In this document: positions 8,702-17,700 of the stretch, in pieces | Layout: each line of letters opens with the position of its first letter | Position numbering within the stretch: position 1 is the first letter of the stretch | Origin: Deinococcus seoulensis | GTDB lineage: Bacteria > Deinococcota > Deinococci > Deinococcales > Deinococcaceae | DNA length: 50,267 nt | Reading direction: 5' to 3' | NCBI RefSeq assembly: GCF_014648115.1 | Contig: NZ_BMQM01000026.1 | Span: 1-50,267, forward strand | Made by a program: the position numbers and the translations under genes | The notes under the pieces: model-generated | Databases searched by the model: none | The model's input: only the letters and a program-made list of their open reading frames with translations | Told to the model about the DNA's origin: nothing

Positions 8702-8943
8702 TGCGGCCCCCGCGCGGCTTCCAGTTCGGTCACGCGTGCCTCCAGCGACCGCACCTGCCGCGTCAGGGACAGTAGCAGCAGCGCGTAATGGTCGTACAGT
8801 TTCGGGCGTTCCATGCGCGCCTCGCCGCTCATCCAGGCGCCCAGAAGCCGCTCGGCCTCGCGCAGCACCTCGTCGTCCGGCACGTCCCGGTAACTGCGGC
8901 TGCCCAGAATCTCCCGCGCAAAATTCAATTCCCGGTCACTCAT
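8698..8943 (-). CDS. Small conserved-looking hypothetical protein
   Basis: An 81-aa, strongly charged, probably all-helical protein. The C-terminal third ([20 protein letters not shown]) has heptad spacing and looks like a short coiled coil. I do not recognise a family. The start is taken at ATG 8943 (MSDREL), 7 nt after a GAGAAT -10-like box; an upstream ATG at 8952 is in frame. It overlaps trpF by 4 nt, so the two are translationally coupled, but nothing in the protein suggests a role in tryptophan synthesis. Confidence 0.6.
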   Translation of the reverse strand: MSDRELNFAREILGSRSYRDVPDDEVLREAERLLGAWMSGEARMERPKLYDHYALLLLSLTRQVRSLEARVTELEAARGPQ

Positions 8944-8985
8944 GCGCGCCATTCTCGCTGAACGGCGCGCGGCGCACCATGACCG

Positions 8986-9483
8986 TCATCTCCCCTGCGC
9001 ATGGCGGCGCACCCACGCCGCGCTGCGATTCGTCAGGAACCCCGCCACCGGCAGCAGGCCCGACATGGCCGCCATCATGACCGCCATGGTGGCCGCGACG
9101 GGCAGCAGACTCAGGACAATCAGAGGTCCGCTCGGCAGCCCCCCCAGTGAGTACAGCGCGCCCGCCACGAACGACACCAGCGCGCCCGTCAGCAGCGCCT
9201 GTGCCGCCACGCGCCACCACGCCGTGTCGAGCGGGCGGTGCCACGCGGCCAGACCCAGGCTGCACAACCACGCCGCTATGCCCACCGACCCCGCAATGTG
9301 CGCGAAGAACGTGAATTTCGTCCACTCGTCGGTCATGCGCATGAAGGGACGCCCCCAGAACATCTGCGTGAGCCACAGCAGGCACAGCGTCCCGATCAGC
9401 AGCGCGTCCAGCGCGGTCCCCAGCACCGTGCGGGGCGAGAGGACCGCGCGGAGGGCCGACCAGCGGTGTCGGGACAGGGTCAC
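8986..9483 (-). CDS. Four-helix integral membrane protein, unknown function
   Basis: A 165-aa protein with four predicted transmembrane helices (about residues 20-42, 62-84, 92-115 and 118-142) separated by short loops and flanked by Arg-rich ends. The segment LWLTQMFWGRPFMRMTDEWTK between helices 1 and 2 is the most distinctive. No family is recognised and no catalytic motif is evident. The start is GTG at 9483, 6 nt after a TACGCT -10 box, consistent with a leaderless message. It lies 42 bp upstream of the small gene and trpF on the same strand. Confidence 0.6.
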   Translation of the reverse strand: MTLSRHRWSALRAVLSPRTVLGTALDALLIGTLCLLWLTQMFWGRPFMRMTDEWTKFTFFAHIAGSVGIAAWLCSLGLAAWHRPLDTAWWRVAAQALLTGALVSFVAGALYSLGGLPSGPLIVLSLLPVAATMAVMMAAMSGLLPVAGFLTNRSAAWVRRHAQGR

Positions 9484-9565
9484 CCGCCCAGCGTAGCCGG
9501 GCCCGAGTCGGGCCGCTGCGTCATCTGACGGATGCCCACCGGGGGGAGTTGCCTTGACCCTCGCC

Positions 9566-10633
9566 TCAGGCCCCCGGCACGCCTGCCTCGGCGAAGGTTC
9601 GCATCTCGCGGAGGGTGGCGGCCGCGCCGAGCAGGATGGGCGCGGCCAGGACGCCGCCGGTGCCCTCGCCCAGGCGGAGGTTCAGGTGGAACATGGGCTT
9701 CAGGCCCAGGTGCGCGAGTTGCGCGGCGTGCCCGATCTCGGCGCACTGTCCGGCGGGGAACAGGGAGGCGCGCAGGTGCGGGGCGAGGGCCACGCCGATC
9801 AGGGCGGCGCTGCCCTCCACGAAACCGTCGAGGATCACGGCGCGCCTCATGGCGGAGGCCTGGAGCATGACGCCCAGCATCGCGGCGATCTCGAACCCGC
9901 CGAACTCGGCGAGGACGTCCAGCGGGTCTGTGGTCGGCGTGCGCTCCAGCGCCGCGCGGATCACGGCGACCTTGTGTGTCAGTCGTTCGTCGTCCACGCC
10001 GGTGCCGCGTCCCGTGACCTGCGCGGCGTCCAGGTTCAGCAGGCGCGCCGTGATGGCGGCGGCCGGGGTGGTGTTCCCGATGCCCATCTCGCCGGGAATC
10101 AGGATGTCCGCGCCGTCCTCGATGGCCCGGCGGGCCAGGGCCGCGCCCGCGAGGATCAGGGCCTGCGCCTCGTCCGGGCTCATGGCCGCCTGCACGCTCA
10201 GGTCATGCGTGCCGCGCCGCACGGCCGCGCGGACCAGCGCCGGGTGCTCGGGCAGGTCGGCGTCCACTCCGGCGTCCATCACGTACACCCGTGCGCCCAC
10301 TGCCCGTGCCAGTGCGTTCACGGCCGCGCCGCCCGGCCCGGCGGGCGTGTCCGCCAGGAAATTGGCGACCATCGCCGGGGTCACCTCGGGGGGGTAGGCG
10401 CTGACGCCCGCGCGGGCCACGCCGTGATCCCCGGCCGCGACGATCACCGCTACGCCGCGCGGGTCGGGCCGCTCAGTGCCCAGCACGCCCGCGAGGCGAA
10501 CGGCGAGGTCTTCCAGGTCGCCCAGTGCCCCGGCCGGTTTGGTCAGTTGCGCCTGCCGGTCCCGTGCGCGCGCCATCGCGTCGGCGTCGGCAGGCTGGAT
10601 GGCGGTCAGGAGGGCCGTCAGGTCAGGATGCAT
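9566..10633 (-). CDS. cobT: Nicotinate-nucleotide--dimethylbenzimidazole phosphoribosyltransferase
   Basis: A 355-aa CobT enzyme, which makes alpha-ribazole phosphate by moving phosphoribose from nicotinate mononucleotide to dimethylbenzimidazole for the lower ligand of cobalamin. Family motifs are LTKPAGALGDLEDLA, AAGDHGVARAGVSAYP, GGAAVNALAR, and GEMGIGNTTPAAA, which includes the substrate-binding Glu/Gly loop. Length is normal. It is the last gene of a same-strand run dtxR-cobS-cobC-cobT, so the nucleotide-loop assembly genes sit together. No cobalamin riboswitch is seen in front of any of them. Confidence 0.93.
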   Translation of the reverse strand: MHPDLTALLTAIQPADADAMARARDRQAQLTKPAGALGDLEDLAVRLAGVLGTERPDPRGVAVIVAAGDHGVARAGVSAYPPEVTPAMVANFLADTPAGPGGAAVNALARAVGARVYVMDAGVDADLPEHPALVRAAVRRGTHDLSVQAAMSPDEAQALILAGAALARRAIEDGADILIPGEMGIGNTTPAAAITARLLNLDAAQVTGRGTGVDDERLTHKVAVIRAALERTPTTDPLDVLAEFGGFEIAAMLGVMLQASAMRRAVILDGFVEGSAALIGVALAPHLRASLFPAGQCAEIGHAAQLAHLGLKPMFHLNLRLGEGTGGVLAAPILLGAAATLREMRTFAEAGVPGA

Positions 10634-10652
10634 CAGGGGGCATTGTGCCGCG

Positions 10653-11246
10653 TCAGGTGGGCGGCCGCAGCGCGGTCAGCCACCAGTGTCCGGCTTCGCG
10701 GCGCAGGGTGGCGACCGTGCCGGGCGGCGTGGCCACGGCAGACAGGTTCACGGTGAGGCGCAGCGCGGCCAGCAGCGGTCCGGCGTGCGTGAAGGCCACC
10801 ACCTCGCCCGCCGGGAGGGTGTCCAGCCACGCCTGCACCCGCGCGTGGAAGCCCTGCCCGGTGTCGCCGCCGGGGGGGCCGTGGGAGCTGCGGGGGTCGC
10901 TCAGCGCGTCGATCCAGGTGCGGGGCGCGTCGCCGTGTACGGCTTCCAGTTCGGCCCAGGTGTGCCCGGCCATCACGCCAAACCTTGCCTCGGCCAGCGC
11001 GGGTTGGGGCAGGGCGTCCGGGAATCCGGCCAGTCGCGCGGTCTGCCGGGCGCGGCCCAGCGGGGACGTGAACGCCAGCGCGCTCCGGGGCAGGTCGAGG
11101 CGGCGGGCCAGCACCTCCCCGGCCTCTGTCAGGGGGGCGTCCTCGTGCGGGTGCGGGTAGCGGCGCTGCGCGTTCGGGAGGGTAGGGGCGTGGCGCACCA
11201 GATGCAGCGTCAGGCCTGATACGGGATTCAAGTGATTCCTCGTCAT
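10653..11246 (-). CDS. cobC: Histidine phosphatase, probable alpha-ribazole phosphatase
   Basis: A 197-aa member of the histidine phosphatase (phosphoglycerate-mutase-like) superfamily. The N-terminal RHAPT motif has the catalytic His and Arg, followed by [13 protein letters not shown], a central [12 protein letters not shown] and a C-terminal AFTHAGPL with the second catalytic His. Position directly upstream of cobT and downstream of cobS makes alpha-ribazole-5'-phosphate phosphatase (CobC) the best guess, completing nucleotide-loop assembly. Sequence alone does not exclude another phosphatase specificity. Confidence 0.82.
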   Translation of the reverse strand: MTRNHLNPVSGLTLHLVRHAPTLPNAQRRYPHPHEDAPLTEAGEVLARRLDLPRSALAFTSPLGRARQTARLAGFPDALPQPALAEARFGVMAGHTWAELEAVHGDAPRTWIDALSDPRSSHGPPGGDTGQGFHARVQAWLDTLPAGEVVAFTHAGPLLAALRLTVNLSAVATPPGTVATLRREAGHWWLTALRPPT

Positions 11247-11263
11247 TCAAAGTCGCCCGGTGG

Positions 11264-11325
11264 CCCCCTCACCCTTCCGTCGCTGCGCTCCTCCCTCCCT
11301 CTCCCGCAGGGGGAGAGGGGACAAC
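11264..11325. repeat. CT/AG-rich intergenic hairpin repeat
   Basis: The 128-bp gap between cobC and cobS contains a pyrimidine-rich stretch ending in CCCTCTCCC, then GCAGG, then GGGAGAGGGG, which can fold into a stem. A compositionally similar piece lies near 42710-42755. This looks like a dispersed intergenic repeat and may end or process the cobS message. Confidence 0.45.
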
Positions 11326-11374
11326 GGAACGCGATCACGGTGGAAGGGCGCCAATTTCATTCCGTATGTCAAGC

Positions 11375-12091
11375 TCAGCGGCCCCAGGCGAACGCGCCCA
11401 GCGCGAGCAGTTCTGCCGTCACCACGATCATGCCGTAGGTGTCGCCGTTCAGGCCGCCGCCCAGCCGCCGCGCCGCGAACGCCGCGACCAGCAGCGCGCC
11501 CGCCAGGGCAGCCAGCCACGCGACCCACGCGCCGGGGATCAGCAGGGTGGGTGCGGCGATCAGCAGCGCGGCCCAGGTGCGGCCCTCGCGGGAGCGGGCT
11601 CCCAGGCTCTCGGCGCGCGCGGCGGGGTAGGTGTTCATGGGAATCAGCAGCAGCGTCCGCGCGGCGACGGCCGCCACCAGCGGGGCCAGCGGCGGAATCG
11701 GCGCCGAGAGGAGGCTCCAGAGCAGCAGCAGGGACAGCCCCCCGGTCGCCAGTCCGAACGCGCCCACGTGCACGTCGCGCAGGATCACCAGCCGCTCGGC
11801 GGGGGTCTTCATGGCGAACAGGGCGTCGGCGCTGTCCACCAGTCCGTCGAAGTGCAGCATGCCGGTCAGCAGCAGCCACGCGCCCACGCCCAGCGCGGCG
11901 GTCACGCCGACCGGCAGCGGCACGTTCAGCCACAGCAGCAGCGAGACCGCGCCGCCCACGGCGTACCCGGCGAGCGGGTAGTACGCGCTGGCCCGCGCAA
12001 AATCGCCGTCCCGGACCTCCGTGACGTGCGGCAGCGGCAGGGTTGTCAGGAACGTCAGGGCCAGGTGCGCGGCCCGCACTTGGTCACGCAT
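11375..12091 (-). CDS. cobS: Cobalamin synthase (adenosylcobinamide-GDP ribazoletransferase)
   Basis: A 238-aa polytopic membrane enzyme that joins adenosylcobinamide-GDP to alpha-ribazole. The family signatures are [10 protein letters not shown] near the N terminus, AYYPLAGY, and the metal/substrate motif [17 protein letters not shown] followed by [11 protein letters not shown]. Several hydrophobic helices follow. The start ATG overlaps the stop of the DtxR gene in an ATGA, so the two are translationally coupled. Length is normal for the family. Confidence 0.93.
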   Translation of the reverse strand: MRDQVRAAHLALTFLTTLPLPHVTEVRDGDFARASAYYPLAGYAVGGAVSLLLWLNVPLPVGVTAALGVGAWLLLTGMLHFDGLVDSADALFAMKTPAERLVILRDVHVGAFGLATGGLSLLLLWSLLSAPIPPLAPLVAAVAARTLLLIPMNTYPAARAESLGARSREGRTWAALLIAAPTLLIPGAWVAWLAALAGALLVAAFAARRLGGGLNGDTYGMIVVTAELLALGAFAWGR

Positions 12092-12753
12092 CAGGGGGTG
12101 TGCACGTGAATCTGCGCGGCGACGCCCAGCGACACGGTCAGGGTGTGGCCGTCCACCCAGACGGTCAGGGTGCCCAGCGCGGCGTCCACCTCGCGCACGG
12201 CCAGGGTCGCGCCGGGGGTCAGGCCGACGTGCATCAGGGTCCGCAGTTGCGCGGCGTCCGCGTCCGGGATGCGGGCCACGGTTACCTCGTCACCCACGGC
12301 GTGCTGCGACAGGCGGCGTTCGGGGCGGGTGGGCATCTCGCCGTCCAGGGTGGGGATCGGGTCGCCGTGCGGGTCGTGCGTGGGGTCGCCCAGCCACGCG
12401 GCGATGCGGGCTTCCAGGCGTTCGCTCAGGGCGTGTTCGAGCCGCTCGGCTTCCTCGTGCACCTCGTCCAGCGGGACGCCCAGAGCGCGGTGCAGGAACA
12501 GTTCCAGCAGGCGGTGGTGGCGCAGGACTTCCAGCGCGACGCGTTCGCCCTCGGCGGTCAGGCGCGCACCCTGGTAGGGGGCGTGCGACACGAGGCCCTG
12601 TTCGGTCAGTTTGCGCAGCATGCCGGTGGCGCTGGCGGGCGCGACGTTCAGGGCGTCGGCCAGCGCCTGCGTGCTGACCTTCCCGGTCTGCCCGAGGCGC
12701 AGCAGGTGCTTGAGGTAATCCTCGGCGGAGGGCGAGAGCGGACGGGCGGTCAT
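12091..12753 (-). CDS. DtxR/MntR-family metal-dependent repressor
   Basis: A 220-aa regulator. Residues 5-65 form a winged helix-turn-helix ([22 protein letters not shown] is the recognition region). Residues 70-140 are the metal-binding dimerisation domain with the His/Glu-rich block [10 protein letters not shown] and the later HEEAERLEH. Residues 150-220 form an SH3/FeoA-like domain. D. radiodurans has a Mn-responsive member of this family. The start is ATG 12753, 7 nt after a TACACT -10 box. Coupling to cobS is unusual: a Mn or Fe sensor heading a cobalamin operon. Mn2+ versus Fe2+ response is not decidable here. Confidence 0.85.
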   Translation of the reverse strand: MTARPLSPSAEDYLKHLLRLGQTGKVSTQALADALNVAPASATGMLRKLTEQGLVSHAPYQGARLTAEGERVALEVLRHHRLLELFLHRALGVPLDEVHEEAERLEHALSERLEARIAAWLGDPTHDPHGDPIPTLDGEMPTRPERRLSQHAVGDEVTVARIPDADAAQLRTLMHVGLTPGATLAVREVDAALGTLTVWVDGHTLTVSLGVAAQIHVHTP

Positions 12754-12794
12754 GCCCATCAGTGTAGCCGGGGGGTGCGGGGCGGACGGGCGGC

Positions 12795-12825
12795 GGAACT
12801 TTCTGGGCGGGCCGTGACTCTAAGG
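12795..12825 (+). promoter_or_regulatory. ECF-type promoter of the sigma factor gene
   Basis: A -35 GGAACTT (12795-12801), a 17-bp spacer and a -10 TCTAA (12819-12823) match the ECF sigma promoter pattern. Transcription would start about 7 nt on, at or next to GTG 12832, giving a leaderless message. The same arrangement recurs at 14443-14471, so the sigma factor probably controls its own gene. Confidence 0.7.
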
Positions 12826-12831
12826 TATGAG

Positions 12832-13392
12832 GTGACCTTGAATGACCCCCTGGATGCCCTGTCTGACCCGGAACTCGCGCGGCTGGCCGTGCGGGACGAA
12901 CGGGCCTTCGAGGTGCTCGTGACCCGTCACGCTCCGGCCGTGCACCGGCTGGCGGCCCTGAACGTCGGGCCGGGCGCGGCGGATGAGGTCGTGCAGGACG
13001 TGTTCGTGGCCGTGCACCGGGGCCTGCGGGGCTTCCGGGGCGACGCGCAGTTCAGTACGTGGCTGCACCGCATCACCCTGAACGCCTGCACCCGGGCGCT
13101 GGGGCGGCGGCGTGACGTGCCGCTGGAGGACGCGCCGGAACCCGCCTCGGCGCAGAACCTGACGCGCGCGGCCGAGGTCACGCAGTTGCGTGAGCAGCTC
13201 TCGGCGGCGCTGCGGACCCTGCCGCCCGAGCAGCGCGAGGCCGTGACGCTGCGCGAGGTGTCGGGCCTGGAGTACGCCGAGATCGCCGCGCTGACCGGCG
13301 CGGAACTCGGCACCGTCAAGAGCCGCATTGGCCGGGGCCGCGCGGCCCTGCGGGCGTGGCTGACCCGCGCCGGAGTGACCCCCCATGACTGA
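12832..13392 (+). CDS. ECF (sigma-70 family) RNA polymerase sigma factor
   Basis: A 186-aa group IV sigma factor. Region 2 includes [13 protein letters not shown] and [18 protein letters not shown], which bind core polymerase and the -10 element. Region 4 includes [23 protein letters not shown] and [16 protein letters not shown], the helix-turn-helix that reads the -35. The start is GTG 12832, matching the TSS predicted from the ECF promoter upstream. The gene is followed by a membrane-anchored protein that overlaps its end by 8 nt and is the likely anti-sigma factor. Divergent from the DtxR gene. Confidence 0.92.
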   Translation: MTLNDPLDALSDPELARLAVRDERAFEVLVTRHAPAVHRLAALNVGPGAADEVVQDVFVAVHRGLRGFRGDAQFSTWLHRITLNACTRALGRRRDVPLEDAPEPASAQNLTRAAEVTQLREQLSAALRTLPPEQREAVTLREVSGLEYAEIAALTGAELGTVKSRIGRGRAALRAWLTRAGVTPHD

Positions 13393-13699
13393 CCACCCAC
13401 ACCCGAATGACCTGCCTGACCCTGCGCTGCCTGACCCCGTACTGGACGCCCTGCTGGCACAGGCCCGCACCCTGACGCCCGAGGACTCCGGCGCGGCCGG
13501 GCGGTTCCTGACGGCCCACCGCGCGCGGCAGGAGGCGGCGCGGCAGCAGCGGGCCCGGACCCGGCGGGCCGGGTGGGTGTCGGCGGCGCTGGCCTCGGCG
13601 GCGGTCGTGGCGGGCCTGACCGTGCTGCGCCCCGCCCCGGCCCTGCCGAGCAGCGCGGCGTACGACGCGTACCAGAGTGCCTGGGGAGAGGGCTGGTGA
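13385..13699 (+). CDS. Putative membrane-bound anti-sigma factor
   Basis: A 104-aa protein with an acidic N-terminal cytoplasmic part (residues 1-55, including [20 protein letters not shown]), one transmembrane helix (about 62-80, [18 protein letters not shown]) and a short periplasmic tail. It overlaps the sigma gene by 8 nt and the next gene by 4 nt. Its place, size and topology fit an anti-sigma factor, although no HCC zinc-binding motif of the ZAS type is present. The role is inferred from context. Confidence 0.62.
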   Translation: MTDHPHPNDLPDPALPDPVLDALLAQARTLTPEDSGAAGRFLTAHRARQEAARQQRARTRRAGWVSAALASAAVVAGLTVLRPAPALPSSAAYDAYQSAWGEGW

Positions 13700-14478
13700 G
13701 GCGGGCCGCGCTGCCGGGAACCGCCCTGCTGCTCGCCGCGCTGGGGGGCGCGGCGCACGCCACCGACACGGACGACCTGCTGGCGGCCCTGAAGCGGGCG
13801 CGGACGCTCGCGGCGCGCGGGCAGGCCGAGGTGACGGTGCTGTTCCCGCCGCGCGCCGTGCCCACCCACACTGCGAACGCCCTGCCGGTCGTGGCGGTGC
13901 GCCCCGCGCTGCTGCTGAAGAATTTCGCGGTGGTGAACGCCGGGCCGCAGTCCGTGGCGGGCCGGGACGCCGTGCGCTTCGACCTGATGCCGAAGGTGGG
14001 CGGCGCGGGCCACTGGTCGCTGTGGGTGGACCGCGCATGGAACGTGCCGCTGGCCTTCGAGGAACGCCGCGCGGACGGCGCGGTGGTGCGCCGCGCCGCG
14101 TTCCTGAAGGTGAACGCCGCGCCGGTGAAGGTCGCGGCGGCGGTGCCGGCCATTCCGGCGGGGCTGCGGGCCGCCGTGACCGGGGCGCTGCCGGGCCTGC
14201 GGTTCCCGGCGGGGTTCGCGCCGGTCGCGGTGCGCTCACGCGTGGCGGGCGGCGCCGAGGTGACCCTGAGTGACGGTCTGAACGTGCTGGCGCTGGTGGT
14301 CGCCCCGCAGGACGTGCGGGCCGCGCCGGGCGTGGCCTCCCGGCGGGTGGGGAAGGTGTTCGTGTGGCTGGTCGGAAACCTCCCGGACAACGCGCTGCGC
14401 GCGGCGCTCGCGGGGGTGCGGCGGGCCTCGGCGGACACCCTGGGAACTTTTGCGGGGCCGGGCGACTCTAACCCGTAG
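13696..14478 (+). CDS. Secreted RseB/MucB- or LolA-like protein
   Basis: A 260-aa protein with an N-terminal signal peptide ([17 protein letters not shown], cleaved near AHA). The mature part has the beta-rich pattern of LolA/RseB-fold proteins ([19 protein letters not shown], then [12 protein letters not shown]), which resembles sigma-E regulators that sense envelope lipids. The GTG start overlaps the anti-sigma stop (GTGA). Role inferred: it modulates the anti-sigma factor at the envelope. The promoter of the next gene lies inside its 3' end. Similarity is by pattern and context, so the family call is moderate. Confidence 0.6.
   Translation: MRRAALPGTALLLAALGGAAHATDTDDLLAALKRARTLAARGQAEVTVLFPPRAVPTHTANALPVVAVRPALLLKNFAVVNAGPQSVAGRDAVRFDLMPKVGGAGHWSLWVDRAWNVPLAFEERRADGAVVRRAAFLKVNAAPVKVAAAVPAIPAGLRAAVTGALPGLRFPAGFAPVAVRSRVAGGAEVTLSDGLNVLALVVAPQDVRAAPGVASRRVGKVFVWLVGNLPDNALRAALAGVRRASADTLGTFAGPGDSNP
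14443..14471 (+). promoter_or_regulatory. Second ECF-type promoter, before the DUF1800 gene
   Basis: GGAACTT (14443-14449), 17 bp, TCTAA (14467-14471). Spacing is identical to the sigma-gene promoter, and both spacers end in GAC just before TCTAA. It lies in the last 36 bp of the RseB-like gene, giving the DUF1800/DUF1501 genes their own start within the module. Confidence 0.68.
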
Positions 14479-14543
14479 AGCACCCACATCAAGGCTCCCG
14501 GCACCACCCGCTTCCACGGCACCACCCGTTTCAAGGAGACCTC

Positions 14544-15809
14544 ATGACCCTGACTCCCCTGACCCGCCCCCTGAGCGCCGAGGACGCCGCGCACTTCCTG
14601 CGGCGCACGGCGTTCGGCGCGACCGACGCGCAGATCCGCGCGCTGGTGGGCAAGGACGCCCGCACGGTCGCGCGCGAGGCCCTGGCGTTCGATCAGAAGA
14701 CCGCGCCCGGCAATCCCTTCGATCCCATGCAGGGGGCCGGGCCGGGGCCGATGATTCAGCTGACGCGCGGCGCGTGGCTGTTCGAACTGGTGTACGGCCC
14801 GCACCCACTGCGCGAGAAACTGGCCCTGACCTGGAGTAATCACTTCGTGATCGGCACCGACAAGGTCCGGAACGTGCATGCGCTGGCCGGGTACCTGGGG
14901 TTGCTGCGGCGGCACGCGGCGACCACGAGTTTCGGGGCGTTCACGCTGGAGGTCGCGCAGGCCCCGGCGATGCTGCGGTACCTCGACAACGATCAGAACC
15001 GGCGGGGGAAACCGAACGAGAATTTCAGCCGGGAGTTGCTGGAACTGTTCACGACCGGCATCGGGCCGTACTCCGAGGATGACGTGCGCGAGGGCGCGCG
15101 CGCCCTGACCGGCTGGACCTTCGAGGGTGGGCGCGGCAACCAGAACTACCGGCAGGCGCCCCGGTTCGTGTTCAACGAACGGCAGCACGACGCGGGCCGC
15201 AAGACGTACCTGGGTCAGAGCGGCCCGCTGCGCGGCGAGGACGTGATCCGGCTGGCCGCCACGCACCCGCAGACGGCCGTGTTCGTGAGCCGCAAACTGC
15301 ACCGCGCGTTCCTGGCCGACACGCCGGACGGGGCGGCCGTGCAGGGCAGCGCCGAGACGTGGCGGCGCACGAACGGGAACGTGCGGGCCGTGCTGGAGGA
15401 ACTGCTGTCCAGCGAGGCCTTCTACGCCAGCCGCGCCCGGATCATCCGCAGTCCGGTCGAGTTCGTGGTGGGCGCGCTGCGCACCCTGGGGCAACCGAAA
15501 CTGGAAGCAAAGGCCCTGCTGAACCTCACGCAGACGGCCGGACGCATGGGGCAGGTGCTGCTGCAACCCGAGAACGTCAAGGGCTGGGACGGCGGGCGCG
15601 AGTGGATCAACGACACCACCCTGCTGCTGCGCCTGCAACTCGCGGCGGCCCTGACGCTGGGCAGCAAGGCCCCGCCCCTGACGGCCGCGCCGTCCGCGCT
15701 GGCCCTGACCGGCCTGGAACGCCCGCCCGGCGCGGCCGCCACCCTGAAGCTGAACCCAAGACAGGCGACGTACCTGCACCTGACCAGTCCTGAATTCCAG
15801 CTGGCCTGA
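14544..15809 (+). CDS. DUF1800 domain-containing protein
   Basis: A 421-aa protein of the DUF1800 family, function unknown. Diagnostic segments are [17 protein letters not shown] at the N terminus, [36 protein letters not shown] followed by [10 protein letters not shown], and [10 protein letters not shown]. Members usually sit beside a DUF1501 gene, as here. No clear signal peptide is seen, unlike the DUF1501 partner. An AAGGAG ribosome-binding site lies before the ATG. The leader is about 65 nt from the predicted ECF transcription start, which suggests that the pair is the main output of the ECF module. Confidence 0.88.
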   Translation: MTLTPLTRPLSAEDAAHFLRRTAFGATDAQIRALVGKDARTVAREALAFDQKTAPGNPFDPMQGAGPGPMIQLTRGAWLFELVYGPHPLREKLALTWSNHFVIGTDKVRNVHALAGYLGLLRRHAATTSFGAFTLEVAQAPAMLRYLDNDQNRRGKPNENFSRELLELFTTGIGPYSEDDVREGARALTGWTFEGGRGNQNYRQAPRFVFNERQHDAGRKTYLGQSGPLRGEDVIRLAATHPQTAVFVSRKLHRAFLADTPDGAAVQGSAETWRRTNGNVRAVLEELLSSEAFYASRARIIRSPVEFVVGALRTLGQPKLEAKALLNLTQTAGRMGQVLLQPENVKGWDGGREWINDTTLLLRLQLAAALTLGSKAPPLTAAPSALALTGLERPPGAAATLKLNPRQATYLHLTSPEFQLA

Positions 15810-15892
15810 CCCTGACCGGGCTGTGGGCTGTGGGCACCGTGTCCAATCATTCTTCTTTGCTTTGAACATGAACCTTCCGGGAGGTTTTATCC

Positions 15893-17065
15893 GTGACGAA
15901 CCGACGTGATTTCCTGAAACTCTCCGCCCTGGCGGCCGCCGCCACGACCGGCATGCCCGGTTTCCTGGCGCGCGCCGCCGCGCAGGCCAGCGGCAGCAAG
16001 ACCCTGGTCGTGATTCAGCTGACCGGCGGGAACGACGGCCTGAACACCCTCGTTCCGTACAGCAACGGCGCGTACTACGCCGCGCGGCCCACCATCGCCA
16101 TCCCGAAGAAGGACGTGCTGACCCTCACGCCGGACCTGGGCATGCACCCCGCGCTGCGGCCGCTGATGGGCCTCTGGGACAGTGGCCGCCTCGCCTGGAT
16201 GGAGAACGTGGGCTACCCCAACCCGAACCGCAGTCACTTTGCCAGCATGGCGATCTGGCACACGGCGGACCCCTCGCAGGCGCAGTCGGACGGCTGGATC
16301 GGCCGTCTGGCCGAGAGCATCGGCGATCCGTTCTGCGCCAGTAACATCGGCGCGGCCACGCCGCAGGCGCTGCGGGCCAGCGAGTTCAGCCTGCCCAGCA
16401 TCGACGCGGTGGATTCCTTCCAGCTGAAACTCCCGCAGGGGCTGGGCGGCGCGTTCGGGGACATGCTGGACGCCGCCAGGAGCGGTGAGGCGGCGTTCCT
16501 GACGCAGGCGACGCGGCAGATGATGAAGAACACGGCGCGCGTGCAGGCCAACGCTCAGAAGTACCGGGCCGGGGCGACGTACCCGGAAGGGAGATTCGCT
16601 GCGCAGCTGCGCGACACGGCCCGCCTGATCGCCGCCGGGGTGGGGCAGCGGGTGCTGTACGTGTCGCTGGGCGGCTTCGACACGCACGCCGGGCAGCGCG
16701 CCGAGCAGGACGAACTGCTGGGCACGCTCGCGTCGGGTCTCGCGGCCTTCCACGCGGACCTGGAACGGCAGGGACTGGCCGAGAACGTGGTCGTCATGGG
16801 CTTCTCCGAGTTCGGGCGGCGCGTCGCCGAGAACGGCAGCGCCGGCACCGATCACGGCAAGGGCAGCGTGATGTTCGCGCTCGGTAGCGGCGTCAGGGGC
16901 GGCGTGCACGGTAGCAGCCCGGACCTGGAGGACCTGTCGGACGGAGACATCAAGTACCGGCAGGATTTCCGGGGCGTGTACGCCGAGGCCCTGAGCGGCT
17001 GGCTGGACCTGAACGCCCGCGAGATCCTGAACGGCGACTTCCGGGGTCCGGGCTGGCTGGCATGA
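15893..17065 (+). CDS. DUF1501 domain-containing protein, Tat-exported
   Basis: A 390-aa protein of the DUF1501 family, related to the sulfatase/alkaline phosphatase fold, function unknown. The N terminus is a twin-arginine signal ([19 protein letters not shown]), so it is exported folded, perhaps with a bound metal. Conserved blocks are [59 protein letters not shown]. The start is GTG 15893 with GGGAGG upstream. It is 83 bp after DUF1800 and overlaps the next gene by 4 nt. The partnership with DUF1800 is seen widely in bacteria. Confidence 0.88.
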   Translation: MTNRRDFLKLSALAAAATTGMPGFLARAAAQASGSKTLVVIQLTGGNDGLNTLVPYSNGAYYAARPTIAIPKKDVLTLTPDLGMHPALRPLMGLWDSGRLAWMENVGYPNPNRSHFASMAIWHTADPSQAQSDGWIGRLAESIGDPFCASNIGAATPQALRASEFSLPSIDAVDSFQLKLPQGLGGAFGDMLDAARSGEAAFLTQATRQMMKNTARVQANAQKYRAGATYPEGRFAAQLRDTARLIAAGVGQRVLYVSLGGFDTHAGQRAEQDELLGTLASGLAAFHADLERQGLAENVVVMGFSEFGRRVAENGSAGTDHGKGSVMFALGSGVRGGVHGSSPDLEDLSDGDIKYRQDFRGVYAEALSGWLDLNAREILNGDFRGPGWLA

Positions 17066-17538
17066 GTGCCGCGCGCCGTGTGACGCTGGCGCTGGCGGCG
17101 CTGCTGGGCGGCGCGGCGCTGGCCCTCCCGAAGTACCGCCTGCAGGCCGCGCCGCAACTGCACCTGACGGATGGAAACGACCTGTGGCAGCTGGACCGCC
17201 GCGTGATGCCCTGCACGTACTGCCACGTGCGCGAGTCGGGCGGCGCGCCCTGGAATCCGTTCGGGCAGGCGATCCAGGCGACGTTCCGCAGCGAGGCGGA
17301 GGCGGGCCGCGCCGTGAAGTTCCCGCAGGCACTCTCAGTGCTGCTCGAATCGGGCGGGGACGCCGACGGCGACGGGTACACGGACGCGCTGGAGGTCTTC
17401 GCCAGGACCCTGCCCGGCGATCCGGCCAGCCGCCCGGAGCGGCCCGTGGCCGACCTTCAGGCAGAGTTCGATGCGGCGGGCGGCGCGGCGCAGTTCGCCC
17501 CGCCGGAACCCGGCCGGAAGGGCGCTGGGAACAAATAA
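17062..17538 (+). CDS. Exported single-haem c-type-like protein
   Basis: A 158-aa protein with an N-terminal signal or anchor helix (residues 5-24) and one CTYCH haem-attachment motif. Downstream is DADGDGYTD, an EF-hand-like calcium loop. It is coupled to the DUF1501 gene by an ATGA overlap, so it belongs to the ECF-linked operon. It could be an electron-transfer partner of the DUF1800/DUF1501 pair or simply a metal-stabilised secreted protein. No known family is assigned with confidence. Confidence 0.68.
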   Translation: MSAARRVTLALAALLGGAALALPKYRLQAAPQLHLTDGNDLWQLDRRVMPCTYCHVRESGGAPWNPFGQAIQATFRSEAEAGRAVKFPQALSVLLESGGDADGDGYTDALEVFARTLPGDPASRPERPVADLQAEFDAAGGAAQFAPPEPGRKGAGNK

Positions 17539-17625
17539 AAAATCCGCCTCTTACGGGCGGCGGGGTTTCTTTCGATTGATAGGAACAGAATACCCCGGAA
17601 TGCAGGGATCGTCAAGCCTATGCAC
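17534..17625 (-). repeat. Promoter-terminator intergenic repeat, copy 3 (diverged)
   Basis: On the minus strand: GCATA, -35 TTGACG (17610-17615), 17-bp spacer, -10 TATTCT (17587-17592), then a leader 15 bp longer than in the other copies and the same CCGCC/GGCGG hairpin with T-run (17535-17560). It starts within the stop-codon region of the haem-motif gene, so the hairpin can also terminate that operon from the plus strand side. Confidence 0.75.
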
Positions 17626-17700
17626 GGGCGCCGGAAAACCCGCCCTGGCACGCTCCTGTTGTGGGGGCGGCCGGGCGGGGTATGCAGCGTTTGCCTGTGC

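Noticed and set aside
12754..12831. Cobalamin riboswitch ahead of the cob genes
   Set aside because: Only a 78-bp divergent gap precedes the operon, too short for the riboswitch, and no B12-box-like sequence is seen.
12927..15869. Very long minus-strand open frame opposite the ECF module
   Set aside because: Arg/Pro/Ala/Ser-rich low-complexity translation without domains; it mirrors well-supported plus-strand genes and is a high-GC artefact.
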